Assembly: GCF_000420025.1 (NCBI RefSeq)
Contig: NZ_ATUD01000003.1
Span: 62,001-126,000, forward strand
DNA from: Patulibacter americanus DSM 16676
GTDB taxonomy: Bacteria > Actinomycetota > Thermoleophilia > Solirubrobacterales > Solirubrobacteraceae
Direction: 5' to 3'
DNA: 64,000 nt
The position numbers and the translations under genes are program-made. The notes beneath the pieces were generated by a model. The model was not told where the DNA came from, searched no databases, and saw only the letters and a list, made by a program, of their open reading frames with translations. Shown here in pieces: positions 15,726 to 23,201 of the stretch (its first letter is position 1; each line of letters starts with the position of its first letter).

Positions 15726-16370
15726 TCACACCGTCGCCGCGGTCGTCCAGAGCGCGTCGATCTCCGCCTCGGCCGCAGCGCGGCTCTCGTCCGCGAGCGG
15801 CTTGAGGTGGGCCAGCTGCTCGCGAGCCGCCGCGAGGGTCAGCTCCGTCGTCACGAACCGGGGCTCCAGCCCGAGCATGCTGACGCCGTGGGGCAGCCAC
15901 AGCTCGGCGTGGTCCCAGCCCTCGCGGGGCGTGCCCGGGCCGTAGCCGCCGCCGCGCGACGCGACGACGATGAAGTCCCGGCCGCCGAGCAGGCCCTCCT
16001 GCGTCTCGGGGTTGATGGCGAGCCCGTAGGCGAAGAGGTGGTCGACCCAGGCCTTCACCGAGCTCGGCGCCGCGAAGTTGTAGAGCGGGAGCCCGAGGAC
16101 GATGGTGTCGGCGGCCTTGACCTCGTCGATCAGCGCGACCGTGAGGGCCCAGGACGCCGCCTGCTCGGGCGTGTGCTGCTCCGGCGGGACCGTCCGCGCG
16201 AGCCCGGCCGCGGTGTCGAGGTGCGGCACCGGGTCGGCGCCGAGGTCGCGGTAGGTGACGGTGCCGTCGGGGTGGGCGGCGCGCCACGCGTCGGCGGCGC
16301 GGGCGGTGAGCGCGCGGGAGACGGACGCGTCACCCTGGATGCTCGAGTCGATGTGGAGGAGGTGCGACAT
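15726..16370 (-). CDS. azoR: FMN-dependent NADH:quinone/azo oxidoreductase (AzoR)
   Basis: A 214-aa flavodoxin-like enzyme of the AzoR family that reduces azo compounds and quinones by two electrons, protecting against quinone stress. Visible features are MSHLLHIDSSIQGDASVSR (FMN phosphate loop), GLPLYNFAAPSSVKAWVDH (the family P-x-YNF block) and VASRGGGYGPGTPREG (flavin ring loop). ATG 16370 is preceded by AAGGA. An upstream in-frame extension to 16475 is open but not conserved and crosses the regulatory region. It is divergent from a MarR gene, the usual arrangement for quinone- or electrophile-responsive azoreductase regulation. Confidence 0.92.
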   Translation of the reverse strand: MSHLLHIDSSIQGDASVSRALTARAADAWRAAHPDGTVTYRDLGADPVPHLDTAAGLARTVPPEQHTPEQAASWALTVALIDEVKAADTIVLGLPLYNFAAPSSVKAWVDHLFAYGLAINPETQEGLLGGRDFIVVASRGGGYGPGTPREGWDHAELWLPHGVSMLGLEPRFVTTELTLAAAREQLAHLKPLADESRAAAEAEIDALWTTAATV

Positions 16371-16396
16371 GGGTGATCCTTCGGCAATGGTTTGTG

Positions 16397-16418
16397 GTGC
16401 GCAAATGATTTGTAGCAC
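16397..16418. promoter_or_regulatory. Imperfect inverted repeat, candidate MarR operator between azoR and marR
   Basis: The half-sites GTGCGCAAAT and ATTTGTAGCAC are near-mirror images around one G, in an AT-richer intergenic stretch between the divergent azoR and MarR genes. MarR-family proteins typically bind such 16-22 bp dyads over both promoters. Confidence 0.5.
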
Positions 16419-16440
16419 AGCGCGGATCAGGCGGCCGGAG

Positions 16441-16446
16441 TAGACT
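16441..16446 (+). promoter_or_regulatory. -10 element of the MarR gene
   Basis: TAGACT on the plus strand, just upstream of the MarR coding region. With the usual 6-nt gap the first codon would be ATC 16453. Confidence 0.45.
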
Positions 16447-16452
16447 GGCTCC

Positions 16453-16965
16453 ATCGCGTCCCTGCCCGTCATCAACCAGCTGCCGCACCTCTCGGCCGCG
16501 CTCCTCGATCAGCTCGCCCGGCGCATGCGGGTGCGGGGCGAGTCGGCGTTGAGTCCTCTCGGCATGCGTCCCCGGCACCTGGTCGCACTGACCGTGCTGC
16601 GCGACGCGGGGGAGAGCACCCAGCAGGGGCTCGCCGGCCTGTTGCGGATCGACCGCACGAACCTCGTCGGGCTGCTCAACGAGCTCGAGGCGGACGGGCT
16701 CATCGAGCGCCGGCGGTCCGAGGAGGACCGGCGCCGCCACATCGTGCGCCTGACGGACACGGGGCGGGAGCGCCTGGCGCAGGCGGAGTTCGCCCTCGCC
16801 GGCGCGGAGAACGAGGTCCTCGGCGCCCTCGACGCCGAGCAGCGCGAGACGCTCTACGGGCTCCTGCGGCAGGCGATGGGGGGCGGCGACGGGCCGCCGG
16901 GCGCGGCCGACGGCTGTGGGACGCCCCACCCCGGGGCGGACGGCGGGGCCGACCCGGCCTGCTGA
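16453..16965 (+). CDS. MarR family transcriptional regulator (non-canonical start suspected)
   Basis: A DNA-binding repressor. The winged helix reads STQQGLAGLLRIDRTNLVGL followed by the MarR wing RRRSEEDRRRHIVRLTDTGR. The first ATG in frame is 16525, but starting there would delete helix 1 (VINQLPHLSAALLDQLARRM), which MarR proteins need for dimerisation. The frame is open back to a TAG at 16441. The candidate initiators are ATC 16453 (exactly 6 nt after the TAGACT element) and CTG 16462. I use 16453, giving 170 aa. The C-terminus is a Gly/Asp-rich tail. It probably controls azoR. Confidence 0.8.
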   Translation: MASLPVINQLPHLSAALLDQLARRMRVRGESALSPLGMRPRHLVALTVLRDAGESTQQGLAGLLRIDRTNLVGLLNELEADGLIERRRSEEDRRRHIVRLTDTGRERLAQAEFALAGAENEVLGALDAEQRETLYGLLRQAMGGGDGPPGAADGCGTPHPGADGGADPAC

Positions 16966-16975
16966 GGGTCTGGTC

Positions 16976-17566
16976 GTGGTGTCCTCGGGCCGCAACGTCG
17001 AGCTCAAGGCACGCTGCGCCGGCCCGCGCGCCGTGGAGGCGTTGGCGCTGGCGGCCGGGGCCGAACCGACCGCGGTGCTTCACCAGCACGACACGTACTT
17101 CGCCGTCCGCCGCGGGCGGCTCAAGTTGCGGGCCGAACGGCGGGAGCCGTGGCCCGGGTGGGTCGGGGAGTCGGCCGCCGGCGCCGAGCTCATCCACTAC
17201 GAGCGGGCGGACGAGGCCGCGGCCCGGGCGAGCGCCTACGAGCGCCTGCGCGTCGGCGACCCGGGAGCCGTGCGGGCGGCGTTGGGCGCGCGCCTGGGGA
17301 TCGTCTCCGAGGTCCGGAAGGTCCGGCGCCTGCTCCTGTGGCGGGGCGTGCGGATCCACCTCGACGACGTCGAGGGCCTCGGGACCTTCCTCGAGCTCGA
17401 GGCGGTCGTTGGGCCAGCCGGCGACGGGCCGACCTGCGTGGCGAAGGTCGCCTGGCTCCGACGGGCACTCGGGGTGGCGGACGGGGACATCCTGGCCGAG
17501 GGATACGCCGCTCTCCTTCACGCTCGGGGCGGCCCGGACCGCACGCTCGGGTCGCCCGGCGGCTAG
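16976..17566 (+). CDS. CYTH domain protein (triphosphate tunnel metalloenzyme)
   Basis: A 196-aa protein of the CyaB/thiamine-triphosphatase superfamily, which acts on triphosphorylated substrates inside a beta-barrel tunnel. The ordered blocks are NVELKARC (ExExK-like start), HQHDTYFAVRRGRLKLRAE, ELIHYERADE, VRKVRRLLLWRGVRIHLDDV and FLELEAVV, giving the alternating acidic and basic tunnel residues. Start is GTG 16976 or 16979 after GAGGG, 10 nt downstream of the MarR stop, so the two are likely co-transcribed. The activity (cyclase, ThTPase or inorganic triphosphatase) cannot be decided. Confidence 0.83.
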   Translation: MVSSGRNVELKARCAGPRAVEALALAAGAEPTAVLHQHDTYFAVRRGRLKLRAERREPWPGWVGESAAGAELIHYERADEAAARASAYERLRVGDPGAVRAALGARLGIVSEVRKVRRLLLWRGVRIHLDDVEGLGTFLELEAVVGPAGDGPTCVAKVAWLRRALGVADGDILAEGYAALLHARGGPDRTLGSPGG

Positions 17567-17583
17567 CACCACCGACCACGACT

Positions 17584-17611
17584 AGTACCAGCGTACGTCC
17601 GCTGGTACTGT
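17584..17611 (+). promoter_or_regulatory. Large dyad operator overlapping the acyl-CoA dehydrogenase promoter
   Basis: A perfect 10-bp inverted repeat, AGTACCAGCG (17584-17593) and CGCTGGTACT (17600-17609), separated by TACGTC. The right arm overlaps a TACTGT -10 element (17606-17611) that is 7 nt from the ATG at 17619. Size and position fit a TetR-type repressor site. Confidence 0.75.
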
Positions 17612-17618
17612 CGCTCGT

Positions 17619-18914
17619 ATGAGCGCGGACCGCCTGCTGCCGTCGGCCGAGGCCGAGGAGATCGTCGCCCTGGCCCACGACCTCGCGGCCGACCTGGCGC
17701 CGCGGGCGGCGAAGGCCGAGGCGGAGCACGCCTTCCCGCGCGAGACGTTCGCGCAGCTCGGCGAGCTGGGGCTGCTCGGGATGCCGTACCCGGAGTCGCT
17801 GGGTGGCGGCGGGCTGGACTACGAGGTCTACCTGCAGGTCCTCGAGGAGCTCGCGAGCGCGTGGGCGAGCGTCGCGGTCGGCGTGTCCGTGCACGTGATG
17901 TCCTGCTATCCGCTGGCCACGTTCGGCACAGCGGAGCAGCAGGCCCGCTGGCTGCCGGAGATGTTGGGCGGCACGAAGCTCGGCGGCTACTGCCTGTCCG
18001 AGGCGCAGGCCGGGTCGGACCCCGCGGCGATGCGCACCACGGCGCGACCGGCGGACGGCGGCTACGTGCTCTCGGGCGCCAAGGCCTGGGTCACCCACGG
18101 CGGCGAGGCGGACTTCTACACGGTCTTCGCCCGCACGTCGGACCACCGCTCCCGCGGCATCACGTGCTTCCTCGTCCCCGCCGACGCGCCCGGCCTCACG
18201 GCCGCGAAGCCGGAGTCGAAGATGGGCCTCACGGGCTCGACGACCGCCACGATCGACCTCGACGACGTCTTCGTGGAGGAGGCACGCCGCATCGGCGACG
18301 AGGGGCAGGGCCTGCAGATCGCGCTCTCCGCCCTGGACTCCGGCCGCCTCGGCATCGCCGCCGCGGCCGTCGGCCTGGGGCAGGCGGCGCTCGACCACGC
18401 CGTCGACTACGCGACGGAGCGCGAGACGTTCGGCAAGGCGATCATCGAGCACCAGGGCCTCGGGTTCCTGCTCGCCGACATGGCCGCGACGGTCGAGTCC
18501 TCCCGCGCGATGCTGCTCGACGCCGCCCGCCGCCGCGACCGCGGGCTGCCGTTCGGTCGTCAGGCGTCGATCGCCAAGCTCGTCGCCACGGACGGGGCCA
18601 TGAAGGTCACGACGGACGCCGTCCAGGTGCTCGGCGGTTACGGCTACACGACGGACTTCCCCGTCGAGCGGTACATGCGTGAGGCGAAGATCATGCAGAT
18701 CTTCGAGGGCACGAACCAGATCCAGCGCATGGTCATCAGCCGGCATCTCGCGGGTCAGGGCCGCGGCGCCGGGTGCGCCGTGACGGCCAGCCGCGGGGCG
18801 GAGACGCCGGCGGTGCCGGCCATCGGGCCGACCTGCCCGGACACTCCGACGGACGCCGGTGCCGGTGGCACACCCGCGGCCGCCGCCCACGCCGACCGCG
18901 CGCACGCCGCGTAG
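17619..18914 (+). CDS. Acyl-CoA dehydrogenase
   Basis: A 431-aa FAD flavoenzyme catalysing alpha,beta-dehydrogenation of an acyl-CoA, the first step of beta-oxidation. Domain order is normal: N-terminal helices, the mid beta-domain with YCLSEAQAGSDPAAMRT and WVTHGGEADFY, and the C-terminal helices with QVLGGYGYTTDFPVERYMRE. The catalytic glutamate is in AKIMQIFEGTNQIQ. After residue 385 there is an extra Gly/Ala/Pro-rich tail of about 45 residues not found in most family members. ATG 17619 is leaderless and under a strong dyad operator. The SDR gene follows 10 nt later, suggesting a fatty acid or branched-acid degradation pair. Confidence 0.92.
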   Translation: MSADRLLPSAEAEEIVALAHDLAADLAPRAAKAEAEHAFPRETFAQLGELGLLGMPYPESLGGGGLDYEVYLQVLEELASAWASVAVGVSVHVMSCYPLATFGTAEQQARWLPEMLGGTKLGGYCLSEAQAGSDPAAMRTTARPADGGYVLSGAKAWVTHGGEADFYTVFARTSDHRSRGITCFLVPADAPGLTAAKPESKMGLTGSTTATIDLDDVFVEEARRIGDEGQGLQIALSALDSGRLGIAAAAVGLGQAALDHAVDYATERETFGKAIIEHQGLGFLLADMAATVESSRAMLLDAARRRDRGLPFGRQASIAKLVATDGAMKVTTDAVQVLGGYGYTTDFPVERYMREAKIMQIFEGTNQIQRMVISRHLAGQGRGAGCAVTASRGAETPAVPAIGPTCPDTPTDAGAGGTPAAAAHADRAHAA

Positions 18915-18917
18915 GGT
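18912..18917 (+). promoter_or_regulatory. Internal -10 element overlapping the acyl-CoA dehydrogenase stop
   Basis: TAGGGT, in which the TAG is also the stop codon of the upstream gene; 7 nt later comes the SDR ATG at 18925. It could give the second gene its own leaderless transcript. Confidence 0.45.
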
Positions 18918-18924
18918 CGCCGGG

Positions 18925-19689
18925 ATGCGGATCCAGGGAGCAGGGGCCGTCGTCTTCGGCGGCGCGTCGGGACTCGGCGAGGCCACGGCCCGCCGGCTGG
19001 CGGCGGAGGGCGCCCACGTCGTCTTGGCCGACCTCGCGGCAGAGCGGGCCGAGGCGCTGGCGGCCGAGATCGGCGGCGTCGCGGTCACGTGCGACGTCCT
19101 CGACGAGGCCGGCGTGCAGGCGGCCGTCGACGCGGCGGCGACGGCCGAGCGCGGGCTGCGGATCTCCGTCGTCTGCGCCGGCCTCGCGACGCCCGCGAAG
19201 CTCGTCGGCCGGGGCGGTCCGACCGGCCTCGACCGCTTCGCCAAGGTCATCGAGGTCAACCTGCTGGGCACGATCAACGCGCTGCGGCTGGCGGCGGGTG
19301 CGATGACCGCCAACGACCCCGACGCGGAGACGGGCGAGCGCGGCGTGTGCGTGCAGACGGCCTCGGCCGCCGCGTACGACGGGCAGATCGGCCAGGTCGC
19401 CTACGCCGCGTCGAAGGGCGGGGTCGTCGGCCTGACGCTCCCCGTCGCCCGCGAGCTCGCCGCCCACGCGATCCGCGTGATGACGATCGCCCCGGGGCTC
19501 TTCGACACCCCGATGATGGCGGGGCTGCCCGACCAGGTCCGCACCGACCTGGCGGCCACCGTCCCGTTCCCGCCGCGCCTGGGCCACCCGGCCGAGTACG
19601 CCGACCTCGTGGAGCACATCGTCACGAACGCGATGCTCAACGGCGAGGTCGTCCGGTTGGACGGCGCGGTGCGGATGGCGGCGCGGTAG
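18925..19689 (+). CDS. SDR family 3-hydroxyacyl-CoA dehydrogenase-like protein (HSD17B10 type)
   Basis: A 254-aa NAD-binding short-chain dehydrogenase. The cofactor turn is GGASGLGEATARRL, with LADLAAERAEAL after it (an acidic residue selecting NAD). The catalytic serine and Y-x-x-x-K are in VQTASAAAYDGQIGQVAYAA and YAASKGG. APGLFDTPMMAGLPDQVR and the C-terminus match the type 2 hydroxyacyl-CoA dehydrogenases that perform the third step of beta-oxidation, which fits the acyl-CoA dehydrogenase immediately upstream. The substrate range is inferred from this pairing. Confidence 0.87.
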   Translation: MRIQGAGAVVFGGASGLGEATARRLAAEGAHVVLADLAAERAEALAAEIGGVAVTCDVLDEAGVQAAVDAAATAERGLRISVVCAGLATPAKLVGRGGPTGLDRFAKVIEVNLLGTINALRLAAGAMTANDPDAETGERGVCVQTASAAAYDGQIGQVAYAASKGGVVGLTLPVARELAAHAIRVMTIAPGLFDTPMMAGLPDQVRTDLAATVPFPPRLGHPAEYADLVEHIVTNAMLNGEVVRLDGAVRMAAR

Positions 19690-19794
19690 GCCGCGCGGCC
19701 GGGTCCGTGACATCGACCGCGTTCGCCGGACCTCCCGCGTAGCCGCCGCACCTCACGGGTAGCCGTCCTCCGAACCCATGCGGAGGAAGCACCG

Positions 19795-20883
19795 ATGAGA
19801 GCAGTCGTCGTCACGCAGGCCGGCGGACCCGAGGTCCTCGAGGTCCAGGACCGGCCCGATCCCGAGCCCGGCCCCGGGCAGGTGGTCGTCCGGCTCGCCG
19901 CCGCGAACATCAACCCCACCGACATCGGGGCCCGGCACGGCATGTTCCCGCCCGGCTTCGACATCGAGGGTCCGCCCTACACGCTGGGCTGGGACTTCGC
20001 CGGCGAGGTCGTGGCCGTCGGCCCGGGCGTGTCCGACGGTCCGCCGGCGAGCGGGGGAGGGGCGACGTCGCCGCTGGACCCCGACGAGCTCGCCGCCGAC
20101 CCGACGCAGCCGGACAGCCTCGTCGACGCCGCGTCCGCCGACGCCCTGATCGACCCCACTGGCGACCCCGCGCCGCTCGCGGCCGAGGCCGACCCGGGCG
20201 TCGGGGCCTGGGGCCCGGGGGACCAGGTCGTCGGGATGATCCCGTGGTACGTCGCGGGCGGTCGCTACGGCGCCTACGCCGAGCTCGTGCTGGCCGAGGC
20301 GGCCTGGATCGTCGCCCGGCCGGAGACGCTCTCCGCCGTCGACGCCGCCACGATCCCGCTCAACGCCCTGACCGCCCAGCAGGCGCTCGGCCACCTGGGT
20401 GCGCCGCAGGGCGCGGAGATCCTGATCACCGGCGCCTCGGGCGCCGTCGGAGCCTTCGCCGCGCAGATCGCGGTGGCGGAGGACCTGAAGGTCACGGCGA
20501 TCGCGGGCACGGACGACGAGGAGTTCGTCGCGTCGCTCGGGGTCGCCCGCGTGCTCCCCCGCGACGCGGACCTGTCGGACATCGGCCGGTTCAAGTACGT
20601 GCTGGACGCCGTGCCGCTCGGCGCCGACGTCTTCCCGGCGGTCGACGACGGCGGGGTCATCGTGACGACGCGCCCCGTGAAGGACGAGCCGGGCCGCAGG
20701 ATCACCCAGCGGCCGATGCTGATCGAGCACGACCAGGAGCTCCTCAAGCGCCTCGTCGAGGGCGTCGCCGCCGGCGGACTCGTCACGCGGGTGGCGAAGA
20801 CCATGCCGCTCGAGCAGGCCGCCGACGCGCACCGCGCGGTCGAGGAGCGCGGGCGCAAGGGCAAGATCGTCCTCGTCCCGTAG
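19795..20883 (+). CDS. Zinc-free medium-chain dehydrogenase (quinone oxidoreductase-like) with a 60-aa insertion
   Basis: A 362-aa NADPH-dependent oxidoreductase of the MDR superfamily. The N-terminal GroES-like domain (MRAVVVTQAGGPEVLEV, NINPTDIGAR, GWDFAGEVVAVG) and the Rossmann part (ILITGASGAVGAFAAQIAV) are intact; there are no zinc ligands. Between VVAVGPGV (residue 79) and GPGDQVVGM (residue 140) there is an inserted stretch of about 60 residues rich in Asp, Pro and Ala. Relatives join these two motifs directly. The start has a good GGAGGAAG site. It lies 105 nt after the SDR gene and may have its own promoter. Confidence 0.87.
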   Translation: MRAVVVTQAGGPEVLEVQDRPDPEPGPGQVVVRLAAANINPTDIGARHGMFPPGFDIEGPPYTLGWDFAGEVVAVGPGVSDGPPASGGGATSPLDPDELAADPTQPDSLVDAASADALIDPTGDPAPLAAEADPGVGAWGPGDQVVGMIPWYVAGGRYGAYAELVLAEAAWIVARPETLSAVDAATIPLNALTAQQALGHLGAPQGAEILITGASGAVGAFAAQIAVAEDLKVTAIAGTDDEEFVASLGVARVLPRDADLSDIGRFKYVLDAVPLGADVFPAVDDGGVIVTTRPVKDEPGRRITQRPMLIEHDQELLKRLVEGVAAGGLVTRVAKTMPLEQAADAHRAVEERGRKGKIVLVP

Positions 20884-20918
20884 GGGGGATCAGCGCGGGC
20901 GGGGCTGCCACTGCGGCC

Positions 20919-21524
20919 TCAGCTCGCCGCGGGGTGTTCCTCCACGAGTCGCTCGAGCAGCGCCGGCAGGTCCGTGTCGGCCACGACGTGGTCGACGGCG
21001 TGGTCGCGGTCGATGGTCGCCTCCGGCATCGCGAAGACCTCGGACGTCGCCTCGTCCGTGGCGACCACCGTGCCGCCCAGGACGTGCACGGCGGTGGCGC
21101 CCGTCGCCCCGTCGTGGCCGTGGCCGGTCAGCACGACGGCGATCGCGTCCGGCCCGACGGCCGTCGCGAGCGTCGCGAACAGCAGGTCGGCCGAGGGGCG
21201 GTTCGGCGGGAACACGCCCGAGACGACCAGCGCCGTGCGGCGCTCCGGGGTCACCAGCAGGTGACGGCCGGGCGGGATCACGAGGACGTGCCCCGGCCGC
21301 AGCGGCGCGCCGTCCTGCGCCGTCGTCACCGGCATCCGCGAGCGCCGCGCCAGGATCTCGGTCAGCTGCGACTCGCGCTCGGGCTCCTGGTGGATGAGCA
21401 CGACGACAGCCGCGGGAAGGTCCTCCGGCAGCGCCTCGAGCACCGCGGTGATGGCGCGCAGCCCGCCGACGGAGCCCGCCAGCCCGACGACGGGGAACCG
21501 GGACGGAGGAGTGGGGCCGTCCAT
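20919..21524 (-). CDS. Stand-alone CheB-type methylesterase domain protein
   Basis: A 201-aa protein consisting of the CheB catalytic domain only, without the receiver domain. The catalytic triad is recognisable: Ser18 in GLAGSVGG, His45 in VLIHQEPE and Asp in VVLTGHGHDGATG. Canonical CheB removes methyl groups or deamidates glutamines on chemoreceptors. Orphan copies away from chemotaxis genes, like this one, have unknown targets. ATG 21524 is 6 nt from TACGCT, supporting the start and excluding the longer open frame upstream. No other chemotaxis gene is in the window. Confidence 0.85.
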   Translation of the reverse strand: MDGPTPPSRFPVVGLAGSVGGLRAITAVLEALPEDLPAAVVVLIHQEPERESQLTEILARRSRMPVTTAQDGAPLRPGHVLVIPPGRHLLVTPERRTALVVSGVFPPNRPSADLLFATLATAVGPDAIAVVLTGHGHDGATGATAVHVLGGTVVATDEATSEVFAMPEATIDRDHAVDHVVADTDLPALLERLVEEHPAAS

Positions 21525-21530
21525 GCGGGC

Positions 21531-21536
21531 AGCGTA
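21531..21536 (-). promoter_or_regulatory. -10 element of the CheB-like gene (leaderless)
   Basis: TACGCT on the minus strand, 6 nt before ATG 21524. Confidence 0.6.
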
Positions 21537-21603
21537 GCCCTCCCCGGTGCTCCGGCCGGCCGCGGAGGCGGGGCCCGCGGCGGCGGCCGCCCGATGGGGT
21601 CCC

Positions 21604-21643
21604 GCGCCCATGCGTCCTCGTCGGGCGCCTACGCGTCCTCGTC
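21604..21643. repeat. 19-bp imperfect duplication across a stop codon
   Basis: The last codons and stop of the 197-aa gene (21625-21643) are repeated at 21604-21622 with 17 of 19 bases identical. The copy just downstream has lost the stop codon. Confidence 0.7.
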
Positions 21644-22222
21644 GAGCGGTTCGATCGTGATCGCCAGCAGCCGCGCGCGGTCGATGACGTCGAACGGGAC
21701 GACGGCGCGGGACTCCGGCACGCCGAGCGCCGGCCACTCGCACACGAGCGTGACGGGGCCGGCGTCCGGGCCCGGCTCGACGACGACGCTGTTGGTCGTC
21801 ACCGTCGGCGAGCCGCTGCCGCCGCGCAGGCGCCACGCGAGCTGCGCCGGGTCGTCCGGGTCGGGCTCGGCATCCTCCGTCTCCCACGGCAGGTTCGTGG
21901 CGGTGCGGCCGTCGTCGTAGGCCACGCCGAGGCGCAGGAACTCGTCCGGCAACGCCGCGGTGCGCGTCGCCTCGCGCAGCGACATCTGGTCGCGGCTCAG
22001 GCCCGTCAGGACGCGGCGCGAGATCGTGTGCCACGTGATGCCGAGGGCCTGCTCGCTGACGGTCAGCGTCGCGACGATCGTCACGAACGGGGTCGACGCG
22101 ACGACGATCGGCTCCGGGACCGCTCCCGGGATCGTGTGTCCGGTGAACTGCGCGTAGGCCAGCCAGTCCTCGTCGAGCTCCTCGTCACGGGGCTCGGGCG
22201 GCTCGGTCGGGAAGAAGCCCAT
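21629..22222 (-). CDS. Conserved-looking hypothetical protein
   Basis: A 197-aa soluble acidic protein I do not recognise. It begins MGFFPTEPPEPRDEELDEDW. Residues 40-75 form beta-strand-like segments (IVVASTPFVTIVATLTVSEQ), then come a helix with Arg/Gln residues and a C-terminal beta region (SVVVEPGPDAGPVTLVCEWP, ending ARLLAITIEPLDEDA). There is no signal peptide or membrane segment. The start is strongly supported by TACGCT 6 nt upstream. It is divergent from the 118-aa hypothetical. The coding pattern is good, but no function can be given. Confidence 0.75.
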   Translation of the reverse strand: MGFFPTEPPEPRDEELDEDWLAYAQFTGHTIPGAVPEPIVVASTPFVTIVATLTVSEQALGITWHTISRRVLTGLSRDQMSLREATRTAALPDEFLRLGVAYDDGRTATNLPWETEDAEPDPDDPAQLAWRLRGGSGSPTVTTNSVVVEPGPDAGPVTLVCEWPALGVPESRAVVPFDVIDRARLLAITIEPLDEDA

Positions 22223-22228
22223 GCGCCC

Positions 22229-22234
22229 AGCGTA
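22229..22234 (-). promoter_or_regulatory. -10 element of the 197-aa hypothetical (leaderless)
   Basis: TACGCT on the minus strand, 6 nt before ATG 22222. Confidence 0.6.
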
Positions 22235-22317
22235 CGGGGCGTGCGGTGCGGGCCCAGCTACGCTCGACGGACCAGGCGCCGGCCACCCCCGGGCGGCGCG
22301 CAGAGACGGGAGACGGC

Positions 22318-22674
22318 GTGCGGATCGACGTGACCGAGAGCGACGTGACCCTGCGCCCGACGGCGGCGGAGCGCGTCGCGGCGCTGCGCGGCGACATCCG
22401 GATCCCGCGTGACGCGATCACCGCCGCCGAGGCGCTGAGCGACCCGCCGTCGCCCCTCTGGGAGCTCGCCGTCGGCCTGCGCGCGCCGGGCTGGAGGTAC
22501 CGCTGCACGAGCCTGGACGGCACCCGTTTCTGGGCGCTGGACCGCGACGGCCCGGCGCTGCGGATCCGCTTCGACGCCCCCGGTCGCCTGCGCGAGGTGA
22601 CCGTGACGACGCAGGACGCCGAGGCGCTGGCACGCGAGCTGCGGGGCGGCCGCCCGGCGCCCGGCGGCTGGTAG
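22318..22674 (+). CDS. Small hypothetical protein, possibly a bacterial PH-like domain
   Basis: A 118-aa soluble protein starting VRIDVTESDVTLRPTAAERV. The pattern is a seven-strand barrel followed by one helix: LRGDIRIPRDAITAAEAL, WRYRCTSLDGTRFWALDRDG, ALRIRFDAPGRLREVTVT and a last helix DAEALARELR. This layout resembles small PH-like domain proteins of actinobacteria, but I would not go beyond that. The GTG start at 22318 has GGGAGA upstream; a longer start at 22246 would place codons ahead of the likely TACGCT promoter at 22258-22263. Confidence 0.65.
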   Translation: MRIDVTESDVTLRPTAAERVAALRGDIRIPRDAITAAEALSDPPSPLWELAVGLRAPGWRYRCTSLDGTRFWALDRDGPALRIRFDAPGRLREVTVTTQDAEALARELRGGRPAPGGW

Positions 22675-22707
22675 CACGCACGGGGCGGCCCGCACCCGCG
22701 GCCTGAC

Positions 22708-22745
22708 GTTCCGGATCGCCTGCCCTGCACCCGGCGATCGGGAAC
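22708..22745 (+). terminator. Long stem-loop after the 118-aa gene
   Basis: GTTCCGGATCGCC (22708-22720) pairs with GGCGATCGGGAAC (22733-22745) with one mismatch and a 12-nt loop. It lies 34 nt after a stop codon, with no T-run. It could be a terminator or part of the leader of the next microprotein gene. Confidence 0.45.
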
Positions 22746-22846
22746 CGCGCGTCGCTGGACGGACGTCCGAGCCGCCCTGCACCGTCGTCGTGTGCGGCCG
22801 ATCACTCGAGCACAAGCCGCCGCCCACCTGCCGAAGGGAGCGCCCC

Positions 22847-22999
22847 GTGCGCCCGTTCATCGTCGCCGCCACCGCCACGCCCAACCGTCCGACCAGCCAG
22901 GTCCCGTCGACCGGGCTCGGCGCCATGGTCGTCTATGACGCGCGCCTCCTCGGCGCCCGCCCGGCCGCAGGCGCCGACCACCCGCAGCTCGCCGCGTAG
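22847..22999 (+). CDS. Microprotein A, paralogue of the peptide preceding ilvB
   Basis: A 50-aa peptide from GTG 22847, with a ribosome site AAGGGAG. Residues 17-36 contain SQVPSTGLG then V-x-D-x-RLL, shared with the 64-aa peptide at 23294. The DNA around both start codons is also alike (GAAGGGAGCGC, then GTGCGCCCG), so the two arose by duplication. No signal peptide or membrane helix. Function unknown. It ends 45 bp before the promoter of the ilvB leader region. The sharing of both protein motif and ribosome site is good evidence that it is translated. Confidence 0.62.
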   Translation: MRPFIVAATATPNRPTSQVPSTGLGAMVVYDARLLGARPAAGADHPQLAA

Positions 23000-23044
23000 C
23001 CCCAGCCGAGCAGGCCCGCCCCGGGCCGCCGCGTCGGTTCCTCG

Positions 23045-23074
23045 TTGACGAGGACCGACGTCTTCGGGCATGAT
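23045..23074 (+). promoter_or_regulatory. Promoter of the ilvB leader transcript
   Basis: -35 TTGACG (23045-23050), an 18-bp spacer and -10 CATGAT (23069-23074), then 7 nt to the leader-peptide GTG 23082. An inverted repeat (CCTCGT/ACGAGG, about 23039-23054) overlaps the -35 and could bind a regulator. Confidence 0.65.
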
Positions 23075-23081
23075 GCTCCCC

Positions 23082-23201
23082 GTGACTCACCGTCACACCA
23101 CGCCGCTTATTCCCGAGGACGCCGTTGGCGTCCTCCGCGGCGTGCTCGTAGTCGGCCTCACGGCCGGCGTCGTAGTCAGCCTCACGGCTGACGTCCGCTA
23201 G
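23082..23201 (+). CDS. Val/Leu-rich attenuator leader peptide of ilvB
   Basis: A 39-aa peptide from GTG 23082 (7 nt after the -10, so leaderless) to TAG 23201. Sixteen of 39 residues are Val, Leu or Ile, concentrated in GVLVVGLTAGVVVSLTADV. Branched-chain amino acid operons of other bacteria, including Corynebacterium ilvBNC, are controlled by leader peptides with runs of exactly these codons. The Val codons coincide with the 5' arms of two hairpins in the same RNA, so a ribosome stalled for valine would change the folding. Translation is predicted, not shown. Confidence 0.75.
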   Translation: MTHRHTTPLIPEDAVGVLRGVLVVGLTAGVVVSLTADVR

